Assembly (NCBI RefSeq): GCF_900129545.1
Contig: NZ_FQWB01000001.1
Span: 744,001 to 808,000 of the forward strand
Direction of reading: 5' to 3'
DNA length: 64,000 nucleotides
Origin: Flavobacterium fluvii
GTDB taxonomy: Bacteria > Bacteroidota > Bacteroidia > Flavobacteriales > Flavobacteriaceae
The notes below the pieces were generated by a model that saw only the letters and a list, made by a program, of their open reading frames with translations, had not been told where the DNA came from and made no database searches. Shown one piece after another: positions 16,598 through 26,290 of the stretch (positions are counted from its first letter, which is position 1; each line of letters begins with the position of its first letter). The position numbers and the translations under genes are program-made.

Positions 16598-18543
16598 TTA
16601 TTTTATCAAATATTCCTGCATATATCGAATCACCGCCAATCGTTGAAAATCCACATTGGATTTCTTTTTAAATCCATGACCTTCATCTTTGGCTTCAAGA
16701 TACCAAACCACATTTCCATTCGCTTTTAGTTTGTCGCGCATTTGAATGGCTTCGGTTACGGGAACTCTAGGATCATTCGTGCCTTGAATGATAAACATTG
16801 GTTTTTTGATTTTATCAATATTGTTTAATGGAGCCATTTTTTCAAAAAAAGCTGCCATTTCAGGGATTCTCTCATCACCATATTCTACTCTTCTTAAATC
16901 TCTTCTATATTCTTCAGTGTTTTTCAAAAAGGTATTAAAGTTGGAAATTCCAACAACATCCACGGAACATTTGATTCTATCCGCATAATGAAAGGCTGTT
17001 GCCAAGGTCATATAACCACCATAACTTCCGCCCATTATCATAATTCTGTCTTTGTCTAATTCAGGTTGTTGGGCAATCCAGTCCAATAATGCGCCAATGT
17101 CCTTAACCGAATCTTCTCTTAAAAAACCATTGTCTTTAGCAATAAATGTTTTTCCAAAACCAGAGGAACCACGAACATTTGGAAAAATTATGGCAACTCC
17201 CATTTCATTGGTATAATAATTATTGGAACCCAGAAAGGAAGCCATAGATTGCGCTTCTGGCCCACCGTGAATATTGATTATAACAGGTCTTTTTCCGGTG
17301 AATTTTGCGGCAGCAGGATAATAAAAGCCAGATATTTTAAGATTGTCGAAGCTTTTCCATTCGATAAATTTTGGCACAGACATATCCGATTGTTGCATTT
17401 CGCCCAATTCGCTTTCTGTCCAGCGTTGAATATCTCCTGTTGCAAGGTTTAGTTTATAAACATCCGATGCTGATTGTGCGGTAGATTGGGTGAAGAATAC
17501 AGCCTTTTTGTCTTTTGTGAAATTTGCGCCTCCAATCAATCCTATGGGAATATTTTTTACTGCCGAATACGATTTGTTATTGGTATTCATCAAATACATT
17601 TTGTTCAAACCGGCTTCATTGGTGATAAAAACAATCGTTTTTTTATCTTCGGATAAATTGTAGTTTTCAACATTCCAAGGGATTTTGGATGTGTGATAAG
17701 CAACTTTTTTTGTATTTAAATTTAATGTGGCAAGACGTTCAAACTCATTGTCTTTGTCCGTAACCAACCAAATTTCATCATTTTTATCCGAAAAGGATGC
17801 ACCCGATTGAATGATTCCAGTTGATTTTCTATCCGTAACTTCGGATAATTTTCCAGAGGCGGTTTCTAATATCCAAATATGAGATTCATTAGCCGAAACA
17901 TATTCGCTAATTAAAAGTTTTTGACCATCCGTTGAAATATCAGATATTCCCCATCCCCCACCTTTTACTTGCAGGATTAGTTTATCGGATTTTGGATTAT
18001 TGGGATCCATATAATAAATATCGCGGTCTCCTCCATTTCTCTTGGTCGAGGAATAATAGAAACCTTTTCCGTCTTTACGCCAAGTTGGACCTCCATTTTG
18101 TGAACGACCACCATCAGTCAAAAGAGTGGATTGCAGCGTTTTTAAATCAAGTTTGTATAATTGTCCAAATTCATTGCCGCCAATGTCCTTGGAATATACA
18201 AGATATTCGCCCTTCAAAGGTTCGTAGGAAGCACCACTGACTGGTTCGTCAAAAAATGTTATTTGCTTTCTTGCTCCCACTGGTTGCGAAACACGATGCA
18301 ACTGGGCAGTAGATCCAAAACGAGTACTGATAATAATTTCGTTTTTTGTTGGATGAATTTCGGCCAAAGATGCACCACGGGCTTCGGAATATTTTTTTAC
18401 CTGATTAGCTAGTTCTTTGGGGATTTCGGCAATATTCTCGGTTATCAAATTTTCATTTGGAATCACGATATCTTCTTTTCTTGAGCACAAACTACGCATA
18501 GGGACAGGAGTGCAGGAATCAAAATAATTTTTTTCATTTTCAT
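16598..18543 (-). CDS. S9 family prolyl oligopeptidase-type peptidase, apparent frameshift after the signal peptide
   Basis: The main open frame (16598-18499) encodes an N-terminal beta-propeller of WD40-like TolB repeats and a C-terminal alpha/beta hydrolase with nucleophile GGSYGG, an aspartate near TNDPRVP and histidine in EGHGF. It starts MRSLCSRKEDIV, with no export signal. In another frame just upstream, ATG at 18543 begins MKMKKIILIPALLSLCVVCAQEK, a proper signal peptide, which then hits a stop. One extra A in the AAAA run (plus strand 18476-18479) would join the two as ...CAQEKEDIVIP. So a 1-base deletion or a sequencing error separates signal and enzyme. As read, the product would stay in the cytoplasm. 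It lies 30 bp after the EamA gene on the same strand. Confidence 0.8.
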
Positions 18544-18573
18544 AATGTATAAATTAATTGGTTTATAATAGAA

Positions 18574-19497
18574 TTAAACACGAGCTTTCCGAATCGAATA
18601 ATTAACCAAATACAAGCCGAACAATGTGACTGCACCTCCTATTGCAATTGCTACTGTGAGCGGTTCCCCAAAAATCAGGGCACCCAACAAAACAGCAACG
18701 ATAGGGTTGACGTATGCATAAATACTGTTCAATTCCGGCGGAAGTTTTTGCAAAGCATAAATAAACGCAATAAAAGTCAATATGGAGCCAATGATTGTTA
18801 AATAAGCAATCGCCCACCACGAATTTGCGGGAATGGAAGTGATGCTGATTCCAGTTCCCGTTGCTCCAGTAATGGCCAAAAGGACGATGCTTGAAATCAA
18901 CATTTGTAATCCTAAACTAAAATAGGGGTTGAAGCTGGCCGCTTTTTTCTTGGTATATAAACTTCCAAAAGCCCAAGTTAAGGTGGACAGTAGAGACAGG
19001 AAAATTCCAAATCTAAAATCAGGTTTCAAGAAATCACCAAGATAATCGTAGAAAATAACGCAAACCCCGGCAAAACTTACTACAAGTCCCAGTATCGACA
19101 AGCGAGCGATTCTTTCTCCCCTGAAAAGGGTGATAAAAACAATCCACAAAGGAAAAATGGCTCCAATGATGGCACCCAAACCACTGCTGATATATTTCAC
19201 TCCCCAAGTGCTCAGCGCATTACTAAACACAAAATTAAGGACAGTCAGGATCAATATTGTTTTCCATTGTTTTCCTTTTGGCCAAGGTGCTTTTTTATAC
19301 AAAAAGAAGGCAACATAAAGAAAACCGGCGATAAATTGTCTAATTCCCACAAGTTGTAAAGCCGGCATATGCCGTACGCCCTCTTTTGAAGCAATCCAGG
19401 TGGTGCCCCAAAAAAAGCACACCCAGCACAAAGCCAAAATAGGCAATCCCACAGCATTTATTTGGGTTGAAACGGCATTTTTTATTCTAGCTTTCAC
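18574..19497 (-). CDS. EamA/DMT family transporter
   Basis: An inner-membrane protein with ten predicted membrane helices in two EamA repeats (about residues 15-145 and 160-295), as in RhaT/YdcZ-type metabolite exporters. Hallmarks are WGTTWIASKEG in TM1-2 and the second-repeat LPPELNSIYAYVNPIVAVLLGALIFGEP. GTG at 19497 is chosen: it follows the upstream SDR stop by 1 bp and gives a normal 307-residue protein, whereas the longer frame would overlap that gene. Substrate unknown; the family exports amino acids and other small metabolites. Confidence 0.88.
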   Translation of the reverse strand: MKARIKNAVSTQINAVGLPILALCWVCFFWGTTWIASKEGVRHMPALQLVGIRQFIAGFLYVAFFLYKKAPWPKGKQWKTILILTVLNFVFSNALSTWGVKYISSGLGAIIGAIFPLWIVFITLFRGERIARLSILGLVVSFAGVCVIFYDYLGDFLKPDFRFGIFLSLLSTLTWAFGSLYTKKKAASFNPYFSLGLQMLISSIVLLAITGATGTGISITSIPANSWWAIAYLTIIGSILTFIAFIYALQKLPPELNSIYAYVNPIVAVLLGALIFGEPLTVAIAIGGAVTLFGLYLVNYSIRKARV

Positions 19498-19498
19498 A

Positions 19499-20323
19499 TT
19501 ATAAATTTGGTTTCGTAAATGTGTATCCCAAAACAGTTTCAATTTTAGAACTCGAAATTGTCTTTCCAAATGTAGTAATTTCTGGATTAAAATATGGTAA
19601 AGACAAGTTTAAATCGACAGCTTTTTGGGTGTAATATTCCTTTCGGCTGGGATGAAAAGGAGTCACGGCATTGAAGATTTCATTCCAAAGCAATTTGTCA
19701 TTCTGGGCTTGTCGAAGAATCTCCAGAATTATTCCAATGCAATCCTCTTGGTGAATCAGGTTTATGGGTGCATTTGGATTGTCAAGATTGGTTTTTCCAG
19801 CCAAGAATTTTATCGGATGTCGGTCTTCGCCAATCAATCCTCCAAAACGTAAAATGGTGGTTTTAAAATTCGGATTGCTTTGCAAAAGTTGCTCTGCTTC
19901 CAATAATTGTCTGCCGCTTTCCGTTTCCGGACAGGTTTTAGTTTCCTCTGTCACACTGAGCGCAGACGAAGTGTCGCCATAAACAGCAGTCGAACTGATG
20001 AAAAGCACATTTTCAACCGATGATTTTTCTATGAACGGAATCAGGTTTTTAATCTTGGAAACAAAGTTTTCTTTTTCGGGACCACGAAGTTTTGGCGGAA
20101 CATCAATTATCAAAATTTTCGAATTTTCTAGAAAATCGTCAAGTTTTCCTTTTGTTTTGTCTTCTGAAAGGGCAATCAGAAAAGGCTTGATTCCCGAGTT
20201 TTCCAAAACAGAAATCTTCTCATTTGAAGTCGTCGAACCTTTTACCGAAAATCCATTTGCCAGCAAGGCTTTCGCCAAAGGCAAGCCCAACCAACCGCAA
20301 CCGAGAATACTAATTTGTGTCAT
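19499..20323 (-). CDS. NAD(P)-dependent SDR/epimerase family protein (YeeZ-like)
   Basis: A 274-residue Rossmann-fold protein. The nucleotide-binding loop reads ISILGCGWLGLPLAKALLANG, typical of YeeZ-type extended SDR proteins, which have GCGWLG in place of the usual GxxGxxG. SSTAVYGD and RFGGLIGEDRHP are further family segments; the classical YxxxK is not evident. Its substrate is unknown. It is the first gene of a likely operon with the EamA transporter (1 bp gap) and the S9 peptidase. Confidence 0.8.
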   Translation of the reverse strand: MTQISILGCGWLGLPLAKALLANGFSVKGSTTSNEKISVLENSGIKPFLIALSEDKTKGKLDDFLENSKILIIDVPPKLRGPEKENFVSKIKNLIPFIEKSSVENVLFISSTAVYGDTSSALSVTEETKTCPETESGRQLLEAEQLLQSNPNFKTTILRFGGLIGEDRHPIKFLAGKTNLDNPNAPINLIHQEDCIGIILEILRQAQNDKLLWNEIFNAVTPFHPSRKEYYTQKAVDLNLSLPYFNPEITTFGKTISSSKIETVLGYTFTKPNL

Positions 20324-20385
20324 TATGAGAAAAATAGAGTGTTCAAAAGTAGTTTAAAAACACTCTATTTGGAAATCGATTGGGG

Positions 20386-21234
20386 TTAAGATTTCTTCTT
20401 TTTTTCCTGTTCCTTTAAAATAGTGCTTAAAAAAGGCGTGGTAACTTTTTCAATTTCACTTTCTGAAATAGTTAGGGCTTTTGGGTTTTGAACGAGTTGC
20501 AACCAAGGTTTGGGTGCATCAAAATTATAACTTCCAAAGACAACTACGGGAGTTCCCTTGAATTTTACGTTTTCTTCATCGGCAAGAACCCATTGGTCCG
20601 CCCATTCGTATAGATATTTGGCGTCTTTTTCTTGTAACCTCAGGCAGGAATGCGATGCTGGATAACCCGGCAAATCATATTGATGAAACCCAACTCCTTT
20701 TTTGTTTTCGATGTTGAAATTCCAAAGCAATTTCCATTCATCATCAAAAGTGCTCGTTGTTTCTTCGGCTTTCCAATTGGTGAAAAACAATCCCGTGGGC
20801 GTTTGATCATTTTTTCTACCCATGTTGGTTGGACCAGTGTAAATCAAAATTCCATTTTCATACGCCGCAAAAGTTTGGGTAGGATAAGAAAAGAAAAGAA
20901 TTTTATCGACCTTGTCCAAATAAGACACTTGAAGTGGAAAGGGTAAATAATAGGCTATATCACCAGTTAAATCTGTTGGAACTATGACAGAATCCATTTT
21001 GGCAAAAAACGCTTTGTCGGTTCTGTTTATGGCAAGGGCAATTTCCAGATTTGTGGAACTATCCCTTGTTTTCAGCCATTCTTTCGTGTTTACCAACGTA
21101 TAGGAAACGTTTTTGGGTTCTATTCGAACAGGCATTTTTCGGGCAGTTGTTTTTTCAGCAGTTGTTTCTTCCCCTTTTTTACAGGACAAGAATATAAGGG
21201 CAATAATTCCGAATAGTATAATCGATTTTTTCAT
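20386..21234 (-). CDS. Lipoprotein L,D-transpeptidase (YkuD domain)
   Basis: A 282-residue lipoprotein: the lipobox is LIFLSC with Cys18. The YkuD catalytic domain (about 105-230) includes YTGPTNMGRKNDQTPTG and the active-site segment PASHSCLRL, with the catalytic cysteine in the SHxCxR-type motif. L,D-transpeptidases cross-link peptidoglycan at meso-DAP or attach proteins to it. HSC replaces the more common HGC, a tolerated variation. It stands alone in front of the SDR-EamA-S9 genes, 62 bp away. Confidence 0.87.
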   Translation of the reverse strand: MKKSIILFGIIALIFLSCKKGEETTAEKTTARKMPVRIEPKNVSYTLVNTKEWLKTRDSSTNLEIALAINRTDKAFFAKMDSVIVPTDLTGDIAYYLPFPLQVSYLDKVDKILFFSYPTQTFAAYENGILIYTGPTNMGRKNDQTPTGLFFTNWKAEETTSTFDDEWKLLWNFNIENKKGVGFHQYDLPGYPASHSCLRLQEKDAKYLYEWADQWVLADEENVKFKGTPVVVFGSYNFDAPKPWLQLVQNPKALTISESEIEKVTTPFLSTILKEQEKKKKS

Positions 21235-21355
21235 GACGTTTTATTTTATGTAAAAATGATTAAAATGCGGCGGCAATCTGTTATATAATTATGGGTAATT
21301 ATTATGTCTTTTACGGTGGCGGAATCTTCCAAGTATTGCTAAAAAGCACTGTGAA

Positions 21356-21976
21356 TTAATCATAATTCGGAGAGAAAAGTATCTCTTCTTTACGGTTAGT
21401 TTGAGTCGAAATTCTAATCTCTTTCAAGCAAGCACCCTTTTCATCTTTGGTAGCACAGTGTATTAAAACCTCGTCGACAAGGTTGCTGTTTTTGTCCCTG
21501 ATGACAATTTTAGAGAGTTCTTTGTTGGTGTAATAAAAATACTGTGTGTGGAAAGTCGTGAAATTATCTACTATTTTATCAATGGTTCCATCGGTATTAT
21601 AATGATAAATGGCTTCGTTTTGTTTGTATTGTTTCTTGGTGTAGCAGCTGATGCGTTCACGTTGTTTGGGTTTCCAACGTGTTTTGCAGTAATAGGGTTC
21701 TTTGTCTGGGTACAATTCCACCACAAACCATAATTTCTTTTTGGTTTCTTGCAAAAGATTGCCAAGGGAATCAACCGTTTTGGAGTATTTGATGCGGCCA
21801 TTTCCAGTGAATATCATTTCCTTTTTGTGCAAAAGCTTTTTCTGATTATTCACGACTACAAATGTTTCTTCGGTTCCAGATTTTATTCCTTCAGGCAGCA
21901 ATCGTTTGTTGCTGTCCTTTTTTGTGGCACAGGATTGTACTGTCAAGAGTAGGATTAAAAAAAATAAAACTCTCAT
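21356..21976 (-). CDS. Hypothetical lipoprotein (206 aa)
   Basis: The protein has a lipoprotein signal (LLTVQSC, Cys16) and a beta-rich body with charged, repeated strand-turn segments (KYSKTVDSLGNLLQETKK, YHYNTDGTIDKIVDN), reminiscent of MORN-like or YD-type strand repeats, but no family was recognised. It should sit in the outer membrane facing the periplasm or surface. Codon use resembles the neighbours. Its 121-bp downstream gap to the L,D-transpeptidase gene shows no clear signal. Confidence 0.65.
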   Translation of the reverse strand: MRVLFFLILLLTVQSCATKKDSNKRLLPEGIKSGTEETFVVVNNQKKLLHKKEMIFTGNGRIKYSKTVDSLGNLLQETKKKLWFVVELYPDKEPYYCKTRWKPKQRERISCYTKKQYKQNEAIYHYNTDGTIDKIVDNFTTFHTQYFYYTNKELSKIVIRDKNSNLVDEVLIHCATKDEKGACLKEIRISTQTNRKEEILFSPNYD

Positions 21977-22096
21977 AATCGTAAAGTTTAGTGGTGTACT
22001 AAGTTACGGATTTTTAGATATTTAAAAAAGAAGTATGGTATTAGAAGTTTGTTGTGAGAAGTTTAGTCTTTTTTATGATGATTGGTTTTGTCTGCT

Positions 22097-22168
22097 CTCG
22101 TAAGTGGGCACAGTTTACTTCGTCAATTCGCTATTGCTCGTGTGCAAAACTGCGCCTTCCGTTACGAG
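22097..22168. repeat. Imperfect intergenic inverted repeat
   Basis: The arms ctcgtaagtgggcacagttt (22097-22116) and 22146-22168 pair imperfectly: ctcgtaa/ttacgag at the base and cagttt/aaaactg near the loop. The loop includes cacgagcaa when read on the minus strand, similar to the loop of the elements at 44586 and 47270. It lies in the 225-bp gap between the two hypothetical genes; the rest of the gap shows nothing else. Confidence 0.55.
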
Positions 22169-22201
22169 GATATTTTGTATGTTTCTAATCGATCGGGATC
22201 A

Positions 22202-22750
22202 TTATTTTAATTCTCGTATTTCTCTTTTTGTGTTTTTATTCTTGGTTTTAAAAGCTTTATCAACGTTATGTAAATTATATAATCCTTTTTTTGTTGAATT
22301 TTCTAAATGAAATCGTAAGTCAGAAATTTTTTGATAATATTTTTTTCCGACTTCAATAATTTCAGTTTTAGATTTTTTATGGGTTTTTATATTTAAATTA
22401 TAGAACAATTCATTCAGCTTTTCTAATGAATTTGTTGTGTCATCATCAATCCACAAACTTAAACTTATAGCCATTAATAAATTTTTTTGGTAATCAAAAA
22501 ACTCTTTATCACCGTAGGAAAACATTAAGTGATATGGCTTACCATCAGTCTCATCTAAAACTACTGTTTTTAAAACACCCAATTGCGCTTCAATATATTC
22601 ATATGCAGTTAATCTCTTTTTTAGGATTTCTTTATAGTACTCATTTTTAAAATCTAACTTTTTAAGACGTATAGAAATAATATAAGAAACAAAAGTTGAA
22701 ACAATACCAGCAACTAAAGTACTCGTCAAAATGAGGTTTATGTTTTCCAT
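22202..22750 (-). CDS. Hypothetical membrane-anchored protein (182 aa)
   Basis: The protein begins MENINLILTSTLVAGIVSTFVSYIISIRLKK, one membrane segment followed by a positive patch, so the bulk is cytoplasmic. The rest is helical and charged (EYYKEILKKRLTAYEYIEAQLGVLK..., KTEIIEVGKKYYQKISDLRFHLENSTKKG). An upstream ATG at 22783 would add 11 residues. Base composition is clearly more AT-rich than the neighbours and third positions favour A/T, so it may be a recent arrival. No family was recognised; proteins of this general design occur in accessory regions. Confidence 0.65.
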   Translation of the reverse strand: MENINLILTSTLVAGIVSTFVSYIISIRLKKLDFKNEYYKEILKKRLTAYEYIEAQLGVLKTVVLDETDGKPYHLMFSYGDKEFFDYQKNLLMAISLSLWIDDDTTNSLEKLNELFYNLNIKTHKKSKTEIIEVGKKYYQKISDLRFHLENSTKKGLYNLHNVDKAFKTKNKNTKREIRELK

Positions 22751-22842
22751 TTTAATATAGTTTGGTTTTTTATAATGTTGCATAAGTGTAATAACACATT
22801 TTATTCATCTAAAACTATTAAGTTCTTGCTGAAATTATATTA

Positions 22843-25227
22843 TTATGGCTTTCTCAAACTGTCTTTAACAATCCCTAAGCTGTCTTTTTGAATAGTATTT
22901 TCAGGATTCAAAGGAATTTGTCTAACTGCCGATGTTTTTATTTTCTGTTTAATAATAACGGCATCATTCAAAACAAAAGGCGTTGGCATCATCCAATCGG
23001 CTCTTTTTGTCATTGAAAACAGGGGATTGTTCATCAAATCGAAGGAACTTTCCATTAAATCCAAATCCAAGACACTCGAAGCGGCGACGCTGAATTCTAT
23101 TTCCAGCGGAAGTTGATCCACCACATAATAGCTCAACAATTTCTTGCCTTTTCGCTCGTATTTGGAACCTTTTTGCCCCAATAAAGACAAACCATTGGCC
23201 TTGAAATTTTGGATAACCAAAGCTTCATGGGCAAAAACATCATAGCGATTGACTTTTCGGGTTGGCGTGATTCTGATTTTCAAATAGCGATTGGCGCCAA
23301 CAACGCTGTCTTTCAGGAATTCCACTATGGGTCTCGAAAGTGCTTTTATTGGTGCATCGGCGGTAAAAGTAAATCCTGTTTTGTATTTGCTCGGCAACGA
23401 AATGGAACTTAATGCTTTGGCATCTCTAGGGTTTTGGCCTAAATAGTTTTTTGTCCATTCGTCCAGATTGGTGTCGTAAGTCGCCCAAGTTGCCTTGTTT
23501 TTGTCGGCATCCAAAATATAAACCAAACTGTTTGATTTGGCTTTGCCCAATTCATAACCCGAATAATAATGGGCTTTGGCAAAAAAGCAAATCGCAAGCA
23601 CCAACAAAATCACGGATGACATTCCTTTTCGCACAAACGACCCAAAAACAGGCAGCAATAAACCAAATGTGAACACTGTGAGAATGGCACTTCCAAACAA
23701 TATTTTCAGTCCCAAACCTATCGGGAACATTTGGATGAATGGTGCTATGAGCAGTAATGCCGGAATGCTCAAAAAGAGGTTCAAAATCCATTTTGATCTT
23801 TGGGTAAGCACAAAAGAAGCCAACATCAGCAATCCTGCAAAAGCGGGAATAATCAAAAATCCGGCACCTTTCAGGAAGAAAGCCAGCAATCCATTGATGA
23901 GAATCCAAAGGAACAATGGCGCCACATAATGGTTTAGGGTCACTTTTTTGGCAGAGAAACGTTGGTAAAAAGCAAAACAAATCGACAAAGTCAACAGCGT
24001 GAAAGCCGCAATGTAATCGTGTCCGTTATAGGTGAATCCGTTGAGCAAATCGTTGTATTGGGGATAGAGTAGCAGCAATAATTTCCAGCCTAAAAACGTG
24101 ATTAATCCCGCAGTAATCAACGAACCCAAAAACGGAATAAATCCTTTTCCGATTTCTGGAAAGGATAAAATTCGTTTGGCAAATCCCAAAAACAGTAAAA
24201 ACAGCAAGAGTACAAAGGCAAGAATTACCATTGGCAAAACCCAACTAAACGGATAACTGATGAAGGTAAATGGAATCGAAAAATAGACATCATCTTCGGT
24301 GGCTTGTGTCGAGTTCAAATCAGCATTCGAAAAATAATCCAACAACGGCATCAAGTATTTTCCTTGGTGTGCCAAGGTGTTTTTATCCAAATGATTGAGG
24401 TCGTCTTGTTCCGTGTGGTAGTTGTAATGACCGTCGATGAAAGCAAAATTGTAGCCTTGAATATTGCCTTGTTCCCTGAAAACTGTCAAATCGGTGTCGT
24501 TGGGCAACATTTTGTAAACGCTGTACATCAATGAATTGGAAACGGGATATTGCGCGTTTGCAGCAGCAAATTCTTTGACCAATCCTGCATTTCCAGCATT
24601 GGTTTCCATCAACATATAACTTGGACCGGAGCTTCCCCTAGCTTCAAAATTCAATACCAAACCGACTTCTTTTGCCCAATTGTGTTGGGTTACAAAAAGT
24701 GCGGCACCATTCAATCCCAATTCTTCTGCATCCGAAAACAGGATAATGATATCGGTTTTGGGTTGTTTTTTGTTGTAAACGAAAGCACGAACACTTTCGA
24801 GAATAGTTGCCACGCCTGAACCTGCATCGCTTGCGCCTTTTGAATAGGAATGTGGCGCGCTGTCATAATGCGAAAGCAGGAGCAAAGCTTTACCGTTGTT
24901 GCTGCCTTTTATTCGAGCCAGAATGTTTTTGCATTTGGTCAATGTTCCCCAATCCGAAAAGGAATATCCTTCTTGAATGGAAGTTTGCAAACCCATATTT
25001 TGCAATTCTTTCACCAAATAATTGGCGACAACATCGTGATTTTGGGAACCCACAAAATGGGGTTTTTGCGAAATATTTTTGACTTGTTCCAAAGCTCTTT
25101 TGGTCGAAAATTCCGAAAGGGGAGCATCGTCATCGGATGTCCATTGCGGCATCATCGTGAAGAAAATAAATCCAAGCATTCCCAGGAGGAACAACACGGA
25201 TGAAATGGAGGAATAACTTTTTTTCAT
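22843..25227 (-). CDS. M28 family zinc aminopeptidase with C-terminal membrane domain
   Basis: A 794-residue membrane protein. One N-terminal membrane helix (about 10-27) is followed by an extracytoplasmic M28 domain with two-zinc ligands in LLLLSHYDSAPHS, the bridging DAGSG, FSDAEELGLNG and a later histidine (YNYHTEQDD). From about residue 310 to 570 there are eight or nine membrane helices, then a soluble beta-rich C-terminal domain. The layout resembles the ER metallopeptidase ERMP1/Fxna architecture. It probably trims peptides in the periplasm; the role of the membrane domain is unknown. Confidence 0.9.
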   Translation of the reverse strand: MKKSYSSISSVLFLLGMLGFIFFTMMPQWTSDDDAPLSEFSTKRALEQVKNISQKPHFVGSQNHDVVANYLVKELQNMGLQTSIQEGYSFSDWGTLTKCKNILARIKGSNNGKALLLLSHYDSAPHSYSKGASDAGSGVATILESVRAFVYNKKQPKTDIIILFSDAEELGLNGAALFVTQHNWAKEVGLVLNFEARGSSGPSYMLMETNAGNAGLVKEFAAANAQYPVSNSLMYSVYKMLPNDTDLTVFREQGNIQGYNFAFIDGHYNYHTEQDDLNHLDKNTLAHQGKYLMPLLDYFSNADLNSTQATEDDVYFSIPFTFISYPFSWVLPMVILAFVLLLFLLFLGFAKRILSFPEIGKGFIPFLGSLITAGLITFLGWKLLLLLYPQYNDLLNGFTYNGHDYIAAFTLLTLSICFAFYQRFSAKKVTLNHYVAPLFLWILINGLLAFFLKGAGFLIIPAFAGLLMLASFVLTQRSKWILNLFLSIPALLLIAPFIQMFPIGLGLKILFGSAILTVFTFGLLLPVFGSFVRKGMSSVILLVLAICFFAKAHYYSGYELGKAKSNSLVYILDADKNKATWATYDTNLDEWTKNYLGQNPRDAKALSSISLPSKYKTGFTFTADAPIKALSRPIVEFLKDSVVGANRYLKIRITPTRKVNRYDVFAHEALVIQNFKANGLSLLGQKGSKYERKGKKLLSYYVVDQLPLEIEFSVAASSVLDLDLMESSFDLMNNPLFSMTKRADWMMPTPFVLNDAVIIKQKIKTSAVRQIPLNPENTIQKDSLGIVKDSLRKP

Positions 25228-25244
25228 GATAGTAGATTTGGGAT

Positions 25245-25595
25245 CTAAATTTCTTTTTTGACAAGCATGTAATAGTCGTCTTCTAAAACACGGTATCCTT
25301 GATCATAAACGAAAAAATAGGTGTTTCCTGTTTTAGTTTCCAAAATATTGGTAAAAAATTCAAAATCGAATCCCTTGCTCATCAGTTTGGATTTGGTGGT
25401 TTTTCCTTTTCCATCGACATTCAATGCCGAAAGAATGCGATAATTTTTGCGCAATTTGTTGTTGACGTTGCGCATAAAATTGGTGCTGTCTTTGTTTATT
25501 TTGTTGTTGTAGGCATTACGACAACCATCGCTGCAAAACTTTTTGTCTTCGCGACCCACAATTTTGTCTCCACATTCCAGGCAGGTTTTGTCCAT
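25245..25595 (-). CDS. Small zinc-ribbon protein (DUF2116-like)
   Basis: A 116-residue protein whose N terminus CLECGDKIVGREDKKFCSDGC carries four cysteines in CxxC-(n)-CxxxC spacing, a treble-clef/zinc-ribbon similar to DUF2116 and MYND-like fingers. The remaining 90 residues form a mixed alpha/beta domain ending in YFFVYDQGYRVLEDDYYMLVKK. No enzymatic motif was seen. It sits 17 bp upstream of the M28 peptidase gene, same strand, so cotranscription is likely. Confidence 0.75.
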   Translation of the reverse strand: MDKTCLECGDKIVGREDKKFCSDGCRNAYNNKINKDSTNFMRNVNNKLRKNYRILSALNVDGKGKTTKSKLMSKGFDFEFFTNILETKTGNTYFFVYDQGYRVLEDDYYMLVKKEI

Positions 25596-25631
25596 AGTTT
25601 TTCGTTTTTCTGAAATTGTTGTTTTTTTTCA

Positions 25632-25698
25632 AACCATTTTGAGGTTAAGGGCTATTAAGAGAATTTCGAGCTTAATTTTCTTAAATCTCTTAATGGTT
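25632..25698. repeat. Intergenic inverted repeat, possible terminator
   Basis: aaccatt (25632-25638) pairs with aatggtt (25692-25698), and attaagagaattt (25654-25666) pairs with aaatctcttaat (25683-25694) with one bulged base. It lies between the DinB-type gene and the zinc-ribbon gene, both minus strand, in a 146-bp gap with nothing else. Confidence 0.5.
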
Positions 25699-25741
25699 CA
25701 AAATTTTTGACTTTTTTTATAGAACTTAATAGATTCATTTT

Positions 25742-26290
25742 TTAAAATTGACCTTTGTGCAACAAGGCCTGTTCTATATGTGCCAAATGATGGTTGCAAT
25801 GCCAGGCATAAACTCCAATTGTTTCTTCTAAAGTTGATATTTTGAGGTTTTCTGGATGAAAAAATTGCCGTTTTAATTCTGTTGAACCTAAGCTTTTCAA
25901 AAGCAAAACCCAACGAGCGTGAACTCCTTCTATGATTTGAAGGGATGGCAAAATATCGTTCGAATTGCTGTCGGCGAGTTCAGCCCACAGTCCTTCTTCG
26001 TATGGTTTTATGGTTGGGACTTCTTCGGTCAAAGCCAGCTTGAATCGTACAAAACTATTGATGTGGCTGTCGGCGCAATGATGCACGACTTGTTTGATAC
26101 ACCAACCTTTTGGACGGTAAATCCAATTCAATTCTTCGGCAGAAAGGGTTTCGGTCAGTTTTTTTATTTTGGATGGGAAATTTTCAATGGTTGCAATCCA
26201 AGTTTCCAAATCATTTTCGGTTATGGGATCTGGTCTGTGAAATTTTCCAATCGGAAATTTTAGTTTTTCTATGTCGAGATTATTTTTCAT
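25742..26290 (-). CDS. DinB/YfiT family protein, putative bacillithiol S-transferase-type metalloenzyme
   Basis: A 182-residue four-helix-bundle protein of the YfiT group. Typical segments are YRPKGWCIKQVVHHCADSHINSF and YAWHCNHHLAHIEQAL, whose three histidines form the metal site. Members related to BstA conjugate bacillithiol to toxins or antibiotics. The bacilliredoxin at 4219-4629 agrees with a bacillithiol-using host. Its start overlaps the stop of the GNAT-nitrilase gene by 1 bp (TAATG), so translation is coupled. Confidence 0.88.
   Translation of the reverse strand: MKNNLDIEKLKFPIGKFHRPDPITENDLETWIATIENFPSKIKKLTETLSAEELNWIYRPKGWCIKQVVHHCADSHINSFVRFKLALTEEVPTIKPYEEGLWAELADSNSNDILPSLQIIEGVHARWVLLLKSLGSTELKRQFFHPENLKISTLEETIGVYAWHCNHHLAHIEQALLHKGQF

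Noticed and set aside
22202-22783. Defence island around the AT-rich membrane protein
   Set aside because: No nuclease, helicase, methyltransferase or other defence gene is adjacent; only composition is unusual.
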